In this document: positions 12,339 to 24,501 of the stretch, one piece after another
Layout of the letters: each line of letters opens with the position of its first letter
Position numbering within the stretch: position 1 is the first letter of the stretch
Assembly (NCBI GenBank): GCA_015501055.1
Contig: JADNYV010000004.1
Location: 186,001 to 250,000, forward strand
Direction of reading: 5' to 3'
DNA from: Mucidula mucida
Lineage: Eukaryota > Basidiomycota > Agaricomycetes > Agaricales > Physalacriaceae
Length of the DNA stretch: 64,000 bases
The notes under the pieces: generated by a model
Told to the model about the DNA's origin: nothing
Databases searched by the model: none
The model's input: only the letters and a program-made list of their open reading frames with translations
Program-made: the position numbers and the translations under genes

Positions 12339-12504
12339 ACTATACTAGATGCTTTGATGATCCCCATAAAGAATTAACTTTCCGAGCAAAGGATTCATAT
12401 GGAATATGACCACTACGTTCATTTTGGGTCATCATACGGCTACAAGTAACAAATTCCACTAAAATACAAATATCCGTTCACATTCATTCTGCGTGTTTGT
12501 TCCC

Positions 12505-13414
12505 TTACTTGCTGTTCAACCACTTACCCAGACCGAGGCTCGTATAGATTTTATCCAATCCCTAAATGTGATTCAGACACAGGCCAAGTGCAAAAAAGAT
12601 GTGTTGACGTACTGTAGCTGCGACGATACCCTTGAGGAGACTGTCGAGTCCGAGGCCGCTCAGAAGTCTGCCTAGCAAGTTAAGGACACCGGCGAGAAGT
12701 AAGCCAACGCCTCCGACAATTTGCGTCAAGGGTTCTATAATCCAAGGTTAGGTTCAGCTCAAAGCGAGGTCACGAAAATATACGAACGGCCCAACGCATC
12801 GAGAAGTGGCCCTAGATCCTTTTTGGCTTTTGGGAACGCGTCCAGCTTGTTCTTTGCCCATTCTATGGTGCCCCCAACTTCTTCCATTAGCTGAATAAAT
12901 TGAGAATAGTTTGTGACAGATAGAGTTTTCACGTACCACTTTGAGCGCTTCTGCGAGACGCTGCTCTTCAGGTGATGCCTTGTGATCTTGAACATGCCGA
13001 GTTGCTTTGTTGGAGAGACGCTTGTCGGGATCCGCGCCTTTCACAGAGCCTAGTGTCTCGTTCAAGATCTTCTCGGCCTGCTCCAACAGAGGCTTCACTT
13101 GTTGAACGAGTTCGTCCTCGTTGCGGTCCTCTTCCTTCCTCGCCTCCATATTTTCGATGTGCTACAGAGCTACGTTAGCCTTGCGTGGGTGTCATGCGCA
13201 AGAAGTAGCACACCTTCCGAATCATCTTTGTGAGAGGAACGACACGCGAGTTGGCATCCTCTATGAGAGCGGATAGACGCTCCGCAAGTTCTTTGTCCTG
13301 TTGCACCTCCTCTGGTGTGCGCTCATCTTCGGTGGAGTCGGTCGGTGCCTCTGATGGCTCCTGCTGTTTGCCGAGGTCGCCCCCGGGGAATTGGCCGATA
13401 TCCGCGTGCGACAT
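12505..13414 (-). CDS. LEA-like coiled-coil protein, fungal conserved
   Basis: Start MSHADIGQFPGGDLGKQQEP, then an acidic low-complexity region and a helical region rich in Glu, Lys and Gln (ELAERLSALIEDANSRVVPL; EARKEEDRNEDELVQQVKPL). Four introns join these to a C-terminal hydrophobic segment with repeated Leu/Gly pattern (GGVGLLLAGVLNLLGRLLSG) and a final exon GLDKIYTSLGLGKWLNSK. This arrangement resembles fungal proteins annotated as LEA-domain or desiccation-related. An amphipathic C-terminus suggests membrane or lipid association, which is inference. No frame breaks. The biochemical role is unknown. Confidence 0.72.
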
Positions 13415-14010
13415 TGTAGTTTACTGCTTGGGATGGGACTAGTGGCGCACCTGCGAATCAGGTCGCCGCCTTATGTAGGTGTTGGAACGCCACAGCTGCG
13501 TCTTGACATCATGGTGATGCTTGCACCGATGTCATTCTGGATGATTCAGTGGCTGAAGAGGGTAATGGTGGCTCACGAACAGACTTTGGTATAGAGTGCA
13601 CCGCTTCCTGGCATATACTCAGTAAGGCGGATGCTGATGACTTGAATATGACGGTGAAAGTGGTACATGTAAGTACTTGACTGGAAAGCGCGTAGCCGAA
13701 TTACAAAAGACTTGGAGGCCTGCGTCTCGTAGAGAGAGGGCTCGAACATCCTTCGTGCAATATCTCAGAGTCAACATCACAAGAAATACAATTCGTCTGC
13801 GCAGACTGCGGTCTCGAGTGACCTGAGAACTGAAGTGAACAGCTCAAAATAAAGCTGTACACTTGATTGAGAAAATGTACCTGGAACCTTGGCCTAGGTT
13901 CGTGACCCAGCTCGATCGGGCAGTGGCGGCAAGATCGATCGATCAAAGAGCTCAAGTTCACTCGCTCGATACCGTATTACCACAATACATTCGACTAAGG
14001 CCTCCTATGT
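13415..14010. other. intergenic region between LEA-like gene and 14011 gene
   Basis: Contains upstream sequence of the LEA-like gene and downstream sequence of the next minus-strand gene. I see no coding region; a minus-strand open frame at 13701-13961 has no recognisable content. Confidence 0.5.
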
Positions 14011-14733
14011 CTATAGTAGATTTCTATTGAGAGAGATCGCCACTACTTGCCGATTTCCTACACCCACACTTGTCAAACCATCTTCGTGTCTGTCGTAGCA
14101 CACAACCCAGTCGCCTGGCCGCTCTTCCAACGCCACAAATCCTTCAGAACCCCCCAACATGACGCCTCGCTGATCAGGAGTCCAATCCCACGGCCCCGTA
14201 AGGTGCTGTATGCTGGCTGTCTTATTTCCGTACTTCAGCTCCTGTGTATATTTGTCGACATAGATCCAGTTTAATTCGGGGGGCTCCGGCTTGATGGTGG
14301 AGACGAGCCCCAGGGGCTTCTTCTCCCAAGGGTATTCGATGTAAAATCCAGAGAACGGGTGGCCCCCAGGATACCGACGATGTTCGGGATCCCGTTCGTC
14401 GAGGTAGAGCTATAAATTGCGTGAGCGCTCGAAAACAGCTCAGAGAAGAGGATGAGAACGCACCTTTCCGTTGCGCAAGACGATTTGCTTGTCATCACAC
14501 TCATCTGCTTCATCGCATTCTGTAAGAACGGTGAATTTTGCAAGACGAGGATCGTTCTTGTCCGCCTCCGCAGGCTGGCTCTTGTCACTGGAGCCCGATT
14601 GTTGGGATTGGGTACCTTGGGCTATGCCAATGACAGAGGTAGATGTCGAGGTGGCACCGAGAGGAATGGCGACCGCGCCAGCAGCGATACCAATAATACC
14701 AAGAACCATTGTTGGATAGTTGTGGGAGATCAA
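14011..14733 (-). CDS. conserved fungal protein of unknown function, possible membrane anchor
   Basis: Two exons. The first gives MISHNYPTMVLGIIGIAAGA, a hydrophobic N-terminal segment that may be a signal anchor, then a Ser/Thr/Gln-rich linker and LAKFTVLTECDEADE with QIVLRNGK. The second gives LYLDERDPEHRRYPGGHPFSG, EYPWEKKPLGLVSTI, LNWIYVDKYTQELKYGNKTA and GPWDWTPDQ, ending VVAISLNRNLL. The dense conserved Trp/Pro/Asp motifs look like a real domain that I believe recurs as a hypothetical protein in ascomycetes and basidiomycetes, but I cannot name it. The start could alternatively be the internal Met at 14709. Confidence 0.68.
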
Positions 14734-15157
14734 GAGATGCGTTCGAAAACCCGAATTAGCTAACCTCCATACGTAACTTGAGAGCTTTATGTGAAGGCAG
14801 AGCTAAGCGACGTCATGTAGAGTCAAGTGTCGTCAATGATAGATGAAGCCAGAAGAGCCGAGCAACTAATTGGGTACGGTTCAGTTCGTCATCGCGGAGT
14901 GGACTGTCCTGCAACTGAATGCCTATTCCAAAAGCAAATGCGGATATCTCCGTTTGTTACTTTACCGTATCCTGCCACTCGCGTGTTCGTAGCGCGTCAA
15001 ACATGATGTAGAGGCATGATAGGTTGATGTCATTCAGCTCCGCGCTACGGTTTGATTGAATAAAGAGGTAGTGACCTTCGTAGAAGTTCCCCACAGTTCT
15101 CCTCACGCAGACACTTTTCCTATTCCCCGTCTCAGACAAAGCATAAACATACCTAAC

Positions 15158-15591
15158 ATGTCAGAGACCAATTCTCGTTCACCCTCACCCGCGCCCCTTC
15201 CGCAGCGGCAGCAAGCGTCACGCTCGAACCGCCACGCCCGCAGTATGTCCCGCAGCTCTGAGAGCGTCGATGCTCCTCAGCGGAGGCGCCGACGCGGTGG
15301 TAACCAAGGAGGGCCCCTCGACGGTCTCACGAATACTGGTCAACTTCTGCAGAATCCAGGTGGTGCCGTTGGGGGCCTTGTCGGCGGACTAGGACAGACT
15401 GCGGGCGGATTGACAAATGCAGCAGGAGGCGGCAGCGAGAAAAAGGATACCTTGAAGCTTAGGTGAGTGGGTTTTGCTTTGCAAATTGATATGGACTTGA
15501 TACCCAGTGCGATAGATTGGACTTGAACCTTGACGTAGAGGTGACTATCAAGGCAAAGGTCCACGGCGATGTTACGCTTTCACTTCTGTAA
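15158..15591 (+). CDS. small conserved fungal protein with Gly-rich centre
   Basis: Two exons, about 127 residues. The N-terminus is Ser/Pro/Arg-rich (SETNSRSPSPAPLPQRQQ), the middle is Gly-rich with GQLLQNPGGAVGGLVGG and GQTAGGLTNAAGGG, and the end is LKLRLDLNLDVEVTIKAK followed by VHGDVTLSLL. The short C-terminal motif with alternating hydrophobic residues is characteristic of a family of small fungal proteins whose function I do not know. The intron (GTGAGT..GATAG) joins LKL to RLDLN in frame, which confirms the model. Confidence 0.72.
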
Positions 15592-15944
15592 GCAATCATT
15601 TGTTTCCTTCGTATTGTTGGCTATATCAGACTCATGAGTCAGTGACTGATGCCTCCAGTGGATGATGTTGCCCCGCGAAGACGCGATTCTAGGTCGGTCA
15701 AGCGCCATTCTTCAGTCGTCGAAGCGATGCTTAGAACTCTTTCTTTTTCAGCCAAGTATTACCGGACTAGTAGACTGAGATCCAGACACGAGATTTACCA
15801 CGAACGTTAGGACAATGAAGTAGTGTAAATTCTGCCAGAGGAATATCCTGCCTTAATTAGTGTATTGAAAAGTTCGTGACTTTCAGGAAGAGAAAGAAGC
15901 CGGCGGCAAACAGGGCCAATCAAAATCACTCGTTGCTTCCGACC

Positions 15945-16290
15945 ATGTCAAGGATTACTGACGAGCAGAGGGCCATGCTTAAAGGTAGCCCGCCCTTCGC
16001 ACACAATTATTCGGACTTAACAGCACCTATCCTGCCAGCCAAACTCGAAGCACAGGACCACCACATCCGCGAGTCCTGGGTGCGAGCAATGGAGGCCCGG
16101 CTCGTGCGCGACGAGCTTGAGAAATGCCAAAAGTCGGAGGGCGTCAACTCGTACGAGAACTGCAGGTGGCTTGCAGAGAAATACGCGGCGATGTTAAAGA
16201 CCCACAAGGTATGTGGCGGTGACTTACTTGTTAAGGCTACATGGGTTGACTTACGTCTAGGTTCAGGGATACAAGATCATAGATGTCTGA
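15945..16290 (+). CDS. NADH:ubiquinone oxidoreductase 12 kDa subunit (NDUFB10/PDSW-like)
   Basis: Accessory subunit of mitochondrial respiratory complex I. The first exon gives MSRITDEQRAMLKGSPPFAH, then EAQDHHIRESWVRAMEARL and CQKSEGVNSYENCRWLAEKY with two cysteines spaced as in the family. A single intron precedes a short final exon VQGYKIIDV. Length (about 100 residues) fits the fungal 12 kDa subunit. A Met further upstream in frame (15876) exists but adds a basic, unconvincing extension. Confidence 0.78.
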
Positions 16291-16485
16291 AGATGTATCC
16301 ATGCGCGAATTCATTATCTTCTTAACAAAGCTCCAATACTACAATGTCTTTCGAACAGCAAGAACTCTACTGGAGGTACAGGGAAACTACAACCATAGTT
16401 ATCGCACAATACCACGTCAACCACGCAGAAATAGTTAGTCTTCAACTGCTCGTCAACATTTGAACAATCCAATGGAGGATCCAAC

Positions 16486-17735
16486 TCACGCAGAATTATC
16501 TTCAGTGCTGTTTCCGCCGTCTCCGCCGTCTGACGTCTGTGAGCTATTAGTTGATGAATTATTCCCAGCAGCTACGCCATTCCCAACAACTGCGCTCTCA
16601 TTGAAGGCCCTTGTCGAATTTGCTAGCAGTGTCCACTGGATCCCTCCAAGGACATGACCCATGAACGTGTCGTCCTAAAGCGCGTCAGAGAATCTCCCTC
16701 TTGCGCGTAATTTTCTGAATTTACGCACCTGCCATGTCTCGTTCAGATGACCCAAAGAAGTATAAAAGCTACGCCCTGCCGTCCCACCACTTTGAACTCC
16801 TGCCCCATGCTCTTGATACCATGCTACAGACTGAGCACAAATCTCGGAAACATGGCGTGTCACTAACTCACCTATTGGATGTGGGCTTCCTTGGTCGAAT
16901 TGCCGCGTACCATCGTCTGTTGTTGTTGTGTAAATTGACATCAACGTACAACTGTTCGTTCCTTACCGGTGTAGCTGGATTCGTTGACGGTCAGTACGAC
17001 GACTGCTCCTACATTTCGTGGATCTGATTTAAAGTTGTACCTACGCGGTTCTCGTATCAGTATCTGTCAGTGCGAAATATATTTAGCTCGCACATCTCGT
17101 CTTGCACAGGCCATTCCGTGGGCAGCTCTTGAGTGCTTGGATGCGAAGCATCGAGAACAAGGATGGTCTCAAAGCTCATTAATGAAGCTTAAACGCGTCG
17201 AAATTTTGTCTCCTTACCGCGTTTTGTAAGGCGGGATGGTAATCAAAGTAAGCCCCTTGTAACCATCGTCAGCATATTGAAGCAAACTTGCATGGCAGAC
17301 GTACCCAACTCCTGGCCGTAGAATGCCGTTGTATTGAGGGTGTCTGACGCGGAATGAATGGCAATGAAGTTTCCGCCTAGGTTGAGGTATTTTTGGAAAG
17401 CAGTTTTGCCTGCATCGTCCAGTACTGTCCAAGCGGACATGTTAGCCAATATTATCATACCTCGCGACACCCGGACATACCGTCTCCCGTTGTGCTCAGA
17501 AATAGGACAGCGTCGTAAGCCAATAGCGTTTCGTCATTGAACATGTCCTGGTCTCCGTGTTGTCGAATTCCACGTTGATACTCGACGAACGCGCTTTCAG
17601 TGCTTCCACCGCTGTGGGGATGGAGTCGTGTCGAAATTGCAGTGTCTTGGTGTAGACGAGTATCTTGGCTAACGCCGCAGCCAAGGAAAGGTGCGCTGAT
17701 CCCACGAGGATGAGCGGGATGCATTTGGGCCACAT
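16486..17735 (-). CDS. secreted ThuA-like (trehalose-utilisation fold) protein
   Basis: ThuA-like proteins have a class I glutamine-amidotransferase-like fold; their role in fungi is poorly known. The start MWPKCIPLILVGSAHLSLAA is a signal peptide, followed by ILVYTKTLQFRHDSIPTAV, AYDAVLFLSTTGD, VLDDAGKTAFQKYLNLGGNF, IAIHSASDTL, AYFDYHPALQNA, LDASHPSTQELPTEWPV and HPIAWYQEHGAGVQSG. The C-terminal exon ends with GHVLGGIQWTLLANST and a Ser/Asn/Gly tail. About six introns splice in phase. One frame break lies near 17547, between TET and MFNDETLLAYD, and one extra base repairs it. The transposon at 17854 begins about 110 bp upstream of the start codon, within the likely promoter. Confidence 0.8.
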
Positions 17736-17845
17736 AGGTGGAGCTTGAGAGAAAGCAAGGAAATGTATGGGGAAAGTGGGTCTTCCGGACGGTCTTTAAC
17801 GGACCATGTGTATCATATTGGCATGACCAACAGCCTCGGGGATAG

Positions 17846-17853
17846 GCACTGGC
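17846..17853 (+). repeat. left target-site duplication GCACTGGC
   Basis: GCACTGGC directly abuts the left terminal inverted repeat and is repeated exactly at 24537-24544 after the right terminal repeat. An 8 bp duplication fits hAT, P-element and Zisupton/KDZ-type DDE transposases. Confidence 0.9.
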
Positions 17854-17888
17854 AGGACCCCGGATAATACACTAAGATGATTGATCCC
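17854..17888 (+). repeat. left terminal inverted repeat, 35 bp
   Basis: Exact reverse complement of 24502-24536. It starts AGGACCCCGGATAAT and ends with GATTGATCCC. Confidence 0.95.
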
Positions 17889-17890
17889 GA

Positions 17891-18033
17891 ATCCGGACAT
17901 GAACGGCAGATTTTGGCCAGTAAGTTTGATCCCAGATCCGGACATCAGGCTCTTGAGGGTCCGGAAAGCCAGATCCAGTGTACGGACACGGACTTCGATG
18001 GGCTGGAATGGCTGATCCAGAAAATCCGGACAT
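17891..18033 (+). repeat. left subterminal ATCCGGACAT repeats
   Basis: ATCCGGACAT occurs at 17891-17900, 17936-17945 and 18024-18033. Two more copies in the same orientation lie at the right end. Subterminal repeats of this sort are usually transposase binding sites; that role is inferred. Confidence 0.75.
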
Positions 18034-18166
18034 GGCCAAGGAGCGCTCACGGGGTAACCTCACAAGCCAGTATGGTGTATCCGTTACGGTGGGTGGTTGG
18101 CGGAACCGGTGGTCTCCGTTTCGATCCCGCCTAAGGAACAGCTGTTTTATTGCTAACCCCGTGAAA

Positions 18167-18216
18167 TGACGCACTTCGATGTCCGTTTTGCTGGGATCGG
18201 ACGTCGAAGTGCGTCA
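18167..18216. repeat. 19 bp inverted repeat (hairpin) inside the transposon
   Basis: TGACGCACTTCGATGTCCG at 18167-18185 pairs with its reverse complement at 18198-18216, with one mismatch and a 12-base loop. It lies about 200 bp upstream of the transposon gene's likely start. Confidence 0.8.
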
Positions 18217-18414
18217 TCGCGAATCTGCAAGCCTTGGTGGAGTTCGTGGGCGAGTAGCAGTATTCTATAGATTATTCTTCTCTTGATTTCTGTAGCATTC
18301 ATAACTACTATGCTGCAGCAGCTTGCAGCAGCCTTGATTGCTTTTAGAAGGTTAAGCAAATCATATTTGACATCACTACGAATTTTGCTATCGCCCACCG
18401 CCAGTCACCGAAGC

Positions 18415-21400
18415 ATGCTCGATTTTGACTTCACCGCAGAGCCTCCATTTGTAGAGGAGCAGTGGATAGGGGTTGGGAAATCGTACCCCTCTGCCGATGT
18501 GCCTCTTGGAGTGCAATGGGCACGACAAGAACTATATACGATCCCGCCTCACGCGCTTCGCTTGCTCCCATCCCCACAATTAAATCCCCGGCAATTATGT
18601 CGGTTTCCTTGTCCTGCCGTCACCTCCGCATTCATCACCGTCAAGGAGCGATTATGGTTCTCGACCGATATACCTGTCACGGAGATACAAGTGTTAATGG
18701 CGCGGCCTGTACCTAGTCTGGACTACCTTACGAAGTTGGACAGAGCCTTTGGGCAGCAGTGGTTTGATGGAGCAAAATCAATCATTGATCCGCGCTTCAA
18801 TGACGGGCGCGACCGCTTTCCGCTTTGGACGCTTGCGTTCTGGCGCCAGCTTCATCAGATTGCAAAGCACAAGAGGAAATGGGAGCAGACCTTACGGCAT
18901 GTAGAGTCCTTGAAGAGAAAGCATCACAATGATCCGGGTGGAGCAATGTGCGAAACTGTTGCGCGCGTTGAGCAGCGACTTGGACAGATCAGTTGGAAAA
19001 AACTTCTCTCCTACGCATCAACAACGGTCACGACACTCGATTTGGCGGAGCTCGTTGGGACGACATGGCTCAGCGATGATCATATCAACATGATGTCGGA
19101 ATACCTGATGAAAGAGCTTGAGAAAAAGCCACCCATCCGAAACGGAAAGCCCGCGAAGGTGTTGATTGCTGCTGTCGAGCTCGGCAATGCTATCAAAGGC
19201 AGCGCCTCGAAGAATCGGTTCACAAAGGCTGATGGGGCTGGGATCCTAGAGAGATACGAGAAACTGATTTTGAGCGATAACATCGACGAGCTCTACATTC
19301 CGTTCCACGTCCATAGTAACCATTGGATAGCTGGCTATGTAGACTTCAGCAAAGAGCGCTTCGGATATGGTATGCATTTTACTTACTTCCAAGACACAAC
19401 TAACATAAGACGTCGCAGGCGACTCGCTCCGTCAGCTTTTTGGTACTCCACATGTCGTCATGAATCCTTTGCGAAATTGGCTCAAAGCCCGCTTTCATTT
19501 AAATCCTATCGATGGTGGCAGTGATATGAACCATGCTGTTCAGGTGGACACCTTCAATTGCGGGATTTACACGGGAAATTCAATTGCTCACGCTGCGTTA
19601 GGCATCCCTTTATGCGAGGATGCCAACCTCTCTCGACTGCAATGGTTTCTGGATCTCTCGTCGGAGGCAGTGATGCCATCTGAGGTTCCACCAGCGCTGC
19701 CTTCAAGTTCCGCTACTACGCTAGAGGCGTCATCGCCCAACAATATCCATGCTCCTGATTCAGATCTCAGCAATCTCTATTCCCCACCCGCATTAACAAA
19801 AACTCACCGAACGCGTGTTACCATTCAAGAGTTGTTGAATGATGATGATGACAACGACACCATGTCAATCTGGACGTCAGACGCTGCACCTATAGCTATG
19901 AACATTAGTTCTGGTGCAGAACAAGATTTCGACATGTTCCCACCATCACCATCAGCTCCCTCATCTCCCACATTATCGTTAAATCTCGCGACGCACACCA
20001 CTGACTGGAGCTCGGATCCGGATGCAAGCTTCTTCATGAACATGCCATTGTCGCCGAATCACTCATCACCAGACATGGGTCTGTCAGAGAACCGCTCTTC
20101 ATCACCCATGTCTATCATCTCCAAGAAGGCATCGAGCTTCGACGTTGACGCTAGTTCCGACACATCCAAGAAGTCCTTTACGGACTACTGTCGCAGCCTA
20201 AAAACAAATATCAATAATTGTTTCAAGCGCAAGAAAGCACAATACAAACCCTCTAGCGACGCATCCAGCGATTCTAACGCATCAGACACTGGACCTCGTT
20301 TTAAGCGCGTAAAACCCGGCGAAGGGCAAAGCCGATCTGCGAAAGCTGAACGAAAACAGCGACAGGCTCTGAAGACCGGCACTTACCGAGTCAAGGACAC
20401 CAAGCTTCAACGCTGGAGGGACACCATTCGGGAGCTTGATCCTAGCGTGGAGTTTGATGAGAAGGAAATCCGCCGGTTCCGTTGCTCGCGCTGTGGGGAA
20501 TGGAGACTCGTAAAACGAGCATATGATCTTGGACGTCATGAAGATCACTGGAATAAAGACTGCTCGGCACTTCGCACCAAGAGCACGACAAACGGAACGA
20601 AATCACGACGTTCTAAAGTTGCCAGTGCGGCGTCAAACCCCCCTAACGCCAAAAGACCCAGTCTGTTTGCACTTGGATTCACAAAGTCAGTAACCAAGTC
20701 GGGATCCTCATTACCCACGCCGAAAACCAAATCCACCTCGAGCGCGACAATTCCATCCGCGCCAGAGATTCCATGTCCCGGGATTACTCCTCAAGATTCT
20801 AAGCAACTCGAAGCTTATCTAGACCGGACAGCCGCCGTGGGTGGTGGCGGCAAGAGCATCTCCCATTTAGCGCTTGTATGGTTCGGCTGCAAGTTTTCCG
20901 AGCTAACGCCTGAACAGAAGGATCAGATCCTTGTCGACCAAATCAAAACACATACCTGGAGCAACTATCATAAGCACCGTCGTGTTTTTGCTGTCAATTG
21001 TCAGAAGACTGTTCCAGATCATTCTCCCAAACATTCACCTGCATGCACCAACTGCCGAGCAGTACTCAATTCGAAGAAGTTCCAAACTGCCCTTCGTCGG
21101 CAGGGACCAGATGACGAAAACTATTCGCGCACCAACTTCATGTGGAGAAATCCTGTCCTCGGTAAAATCTATGCTCGCGTTGTTGGCCTTAAAGAGATTA
21201 TCGAAGCGCCGAATGACACACCATGCCTGAAATACGCGAAGGGTGCTTTGAAAGGAAAGTACAAAAACGAAGTCTTCTCTGGGTTGATGGAGGCAATCGT
21301 CACTGAAGGTGATCGTAAGGCGGAAGGAAAAGGCATGCAGAATTTTCATTACGCACCGGCTTGGGACGAACTGGCACATATCATCAAAATCCACAGTACC

Positions 21401-24346
21401 CGTGCGTTCAATGCAATTAGCGAGTATTTGCCTATGCGAAGCGAGCGCAGCTTCCGGTAAGTCCCAGCAGTAGCATTTGAGCTCATCATCAACTCATGAT
21501 TTTTCGTATTCTAGGGAAAAAGAGTCGCGTGAGCCGAAGATACCTATGGAAATTTGCGACCGTACATTCGAGTTGGCAGAAAGTCACCTCAAGAAGTTGA
21601 ACTACAACGGTCCTGTCGGATTGAGCTGTGACGACACGCAGCTCTTCAGCACTCTCAAGCTGTATTGGAGCAAAACGGATGATTGTCACTATTTAATCGG
21701 TGCCACCGATGGTCCAATACGTGTTCTTGATCCAGATCATATGAAGGAAGTCCTAGCGGATGCGCAGAAGAAGAAAGCACCCAAAGTAAGTGATGGGATT
21801 GACCACAAAGAGCACCGTTTACTAATTGATTGGATCAGGTCCGAGTCTGGGTTCTCACGATACCAGCTCCCAAAATGACACCCATTGTTATTCACGCCAT
21901 GCCCATACCAAATACGATGAACGTCCCCACGCTGCTTGGATATGCAAAGGATATTCTCTTTGGCTTAATCCAACGAAAAATTCAAGTTATCTCATACGCA
22001 TGCGACGGAACTCAAACTGAGCGATCAGTTCAACGCCTGCTCATCAAAGAGGCTTCTGAATGTCGACGGCATACAATCCCCAGTCCTCGCGCAGGGATTT
22101 CTGAGATCAAAATCGAGATTCCAGTGTTCTTTGGACAACCTGTGGCAATGATCCAGGACTCGAAGCACGCGCTGAAGACATTTCGGAATAATCTGTTCTC
22201 AGGTGCACGGCTGCTAGCCTTTGGCAACTTCACCGCATTCTACGAGCAGATACGGCAAATGGCGGGTGAAACGGGAACACCTCTCTACCCTCGAGATGTC
22301 GAACGTCTAGATAAGCAGGACGATAATGCAGCGACGCGGTTGTTCTGCGGCAACACTCTAGAGTACTTGAACAAGACCCATCCTGACTGGGTAGGGACCA
22401 TCACCTATCTCTTTGTCTTTGGTGATCTTGTCGACGCGTACCAGAATCGGAATCTCCCACACTCCGAACACGTTAGGATGGTTATTCGCGCCCGATACTA
22501 TCTGGAGGCTTGGGAGTCGTATCTCAACCACTGCTCTTTACCGAAATCACGATACCTTATCTCCCGCGAGGCCATTGATGTCTGTCGATTCATGGTCGAA
22601 GGATACCTCTCGCTGTTATACATTCATCGCGACTCCATTGATGGAGTGTTGCCATTGCTGCCTTGGCTGCATAGCAGCGAAGCATGTGAGCACGTTTTTG
22701 GTATGGCACGGAAAATCGTGAAGGATTTCAGCTTCCTTGATTTTATTTACATGCTTCCGAAGCTTCGTGTTGCCATTCGCGAGGCTGTTCTACGTGCACA
22801 GGCTTCAGACACGCGCGCACAGGCTGCTGGTTACAATCATAGCTACTTCGACAACACCGGCATTGATCCTCTTGCACTGGCTAGCTTCCCTACAGACGAT
22901 GAAATCCTTCAAGAGGCACTAGATGCCTCTGAGGAGCTCGATAGCATTTTACTGCTTCTGAGAATCGATCCTGTTCTTTTCTGACAGTTTCAACAACGGT
23001 TCGCTGGTGTCCCAGCACTGCCAGATATCCGGTCTTGGTTCCGTGATCAAGACGACGTTGAATCTGACACGTCGAGTATCAGTTCCGATACCAGTTCCCT
23101 TGACTTGCCTCCAGCAAACGAACTGCTAGCCTGGATGGAACGTGCTGAACAAGTAGCTGCGAAGTTGCCGCGGAAGGAAAGGAACAGAACTATGGAACTT
23201 GCCTTGAGTTCCGTAGCACTGAATATAGAGGAAACCATTCGCGTGTAAGGTTTCGCCTCTTTCTACTATTCATTTCAAGCTGAGACCAGTATTCAGAAAT
23301 TCATTTGAGGCGGATTCAACCTACGCTGAACGTGAACAGGAAACGTACGCACAGGAGTATGTCCAACTTCGAGACCACTTCGCGCCTCAACAGCTACCGG
23401 CCGTCCGAACTGCAGATGACCCGTCAAAACCGTTCGGACAAGGTGCGGTCACAACACGCCAGCTCAACTTTGGACAGATGGTATCTTTACGGATGCGCCA
23501 TCAAACCCATCATGCCGCCTTGAGCACAAGGACACATGACTTGCCGCTTCATGAAAACTCAGAGGATGGAACGACTAAAATGCGGCGTCAGATCATCCGC
23601 GAATACCAGAAAATCCTTCGGGAGGCTGAAGATACACAGGCTGTTGGGACTGGTGGTGAACGCGCTTTGCGCTGGAAAGGGGAGGTTCGTGCGGCTACCG
23701 GTAACTCTGCAAACGCAGAGTTTGTAGCAGCTGACACTGCTAAGCAGGTTTGTCCTTCATTCGATTGAAACTATCCCACAGACTGACAAGCATGTACTAG
23801 CTTGCTACCAAGCGCCGTAATGCCTTCGTCAAAGTCAAAATTACAAATGTGGATTTGGTATCGACCGCTCGCATCACCCCATTGCGCCCGTTAGGACTGG
23901 GAGATTATCTAATTGTCTTGACAAACAGCGAGCTCTTCATCGCTCATGGTACGTCCATGTAAGTCCTTTCTGGTGTACTAACTAATCTCTGGGTAGTTCT
24001 TGCCTTGTACAAGCGAGGAGGAGGCAAGACGGCCAAGAACTTATCAGTCACCAAGGCAGAAGGTATCTCTGCCCTTTCGTATGTCGGCGTCGAGCTCTTT
24101 CCTTTTCAAACCGGACGTACCTTCACACAATTCTCGACTCTCCTGCGGACCCAACGTGTTGCACACTTGTTTCCTATCGAAGTGATGACTATCCTCGCCA
24201 ACAAGCCTGTTATAAACAATGTAGGCTTGGAGCTTTCGGAGCACGACATGGGGACATTCAACGACTTGAAGAGAGAGCTTGCAAAGTTGATTTTAGGTAT
24301 TAAAACATACAAGAAGCGTGTACCAGACGTTGTAGAAGACGAATAG
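18415..24346 (+). CDS. transposon protein: Ulp1-type cysteine protease plus DDE-like transposase
   Basis: Exons read as 18415-19369, 19419-21456, 21515-21785, 21839 to about 23244, 23297-23747, 23801-23948 and 23997-24346, about 1,870 codons. Residues about 295-370 form a C48 protease core: FHVHSNHWIAGYVDF (His), GDSLRQLFG (Asp) and AVQVDTFNCGIY (Gln, Cys). A long Ser/Asp-rich region follows, then a zinc-finger-like FRCSRCGEWRLVKRAYDLG..H..H..C near residue 680 and CTNC near 860. The RNase H-like part shows GLSCDDTQLFS (about 1038), YACDGTQTERSVQ (about 1146), MIQDSKHALKTFRNNLFSGA and SSEACEHVFGMARKI. A TGA at 22982-22984 interrupts the fourth exon in frame, next to a splice-acceptor-like TTCTTTTCTGACAG. 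ATG 18283 is an alternative start. Confidence 0.85.
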
Positions 24347-24401
24347 ACACGCTGACCGGCTCTGTACGCTGTATACAACCCCTAGGGACCTTGATCCCAA
24401 A

Positions 24402-24478
24402 ATCCGGACATGCAACCCCTTCCAGCGCCGAACCTTGAGGCAAAATCCGGACATGGCATCTGAGCGCTGTCCGGACAC
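24402..24478 (+). repeat. right subterminal ATCCGGACAT repeats
   Basis: ATCCGGACAT at 24402-24411 and 24445-24454, plus the related GTCCGGACAC at 24469-24478. They match the left-end copies in sequence and orientation. Confidence 0.75.
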
Positions 24479-24501
24479 GGACGGCGAAATTTCCGAAATT
24501 T

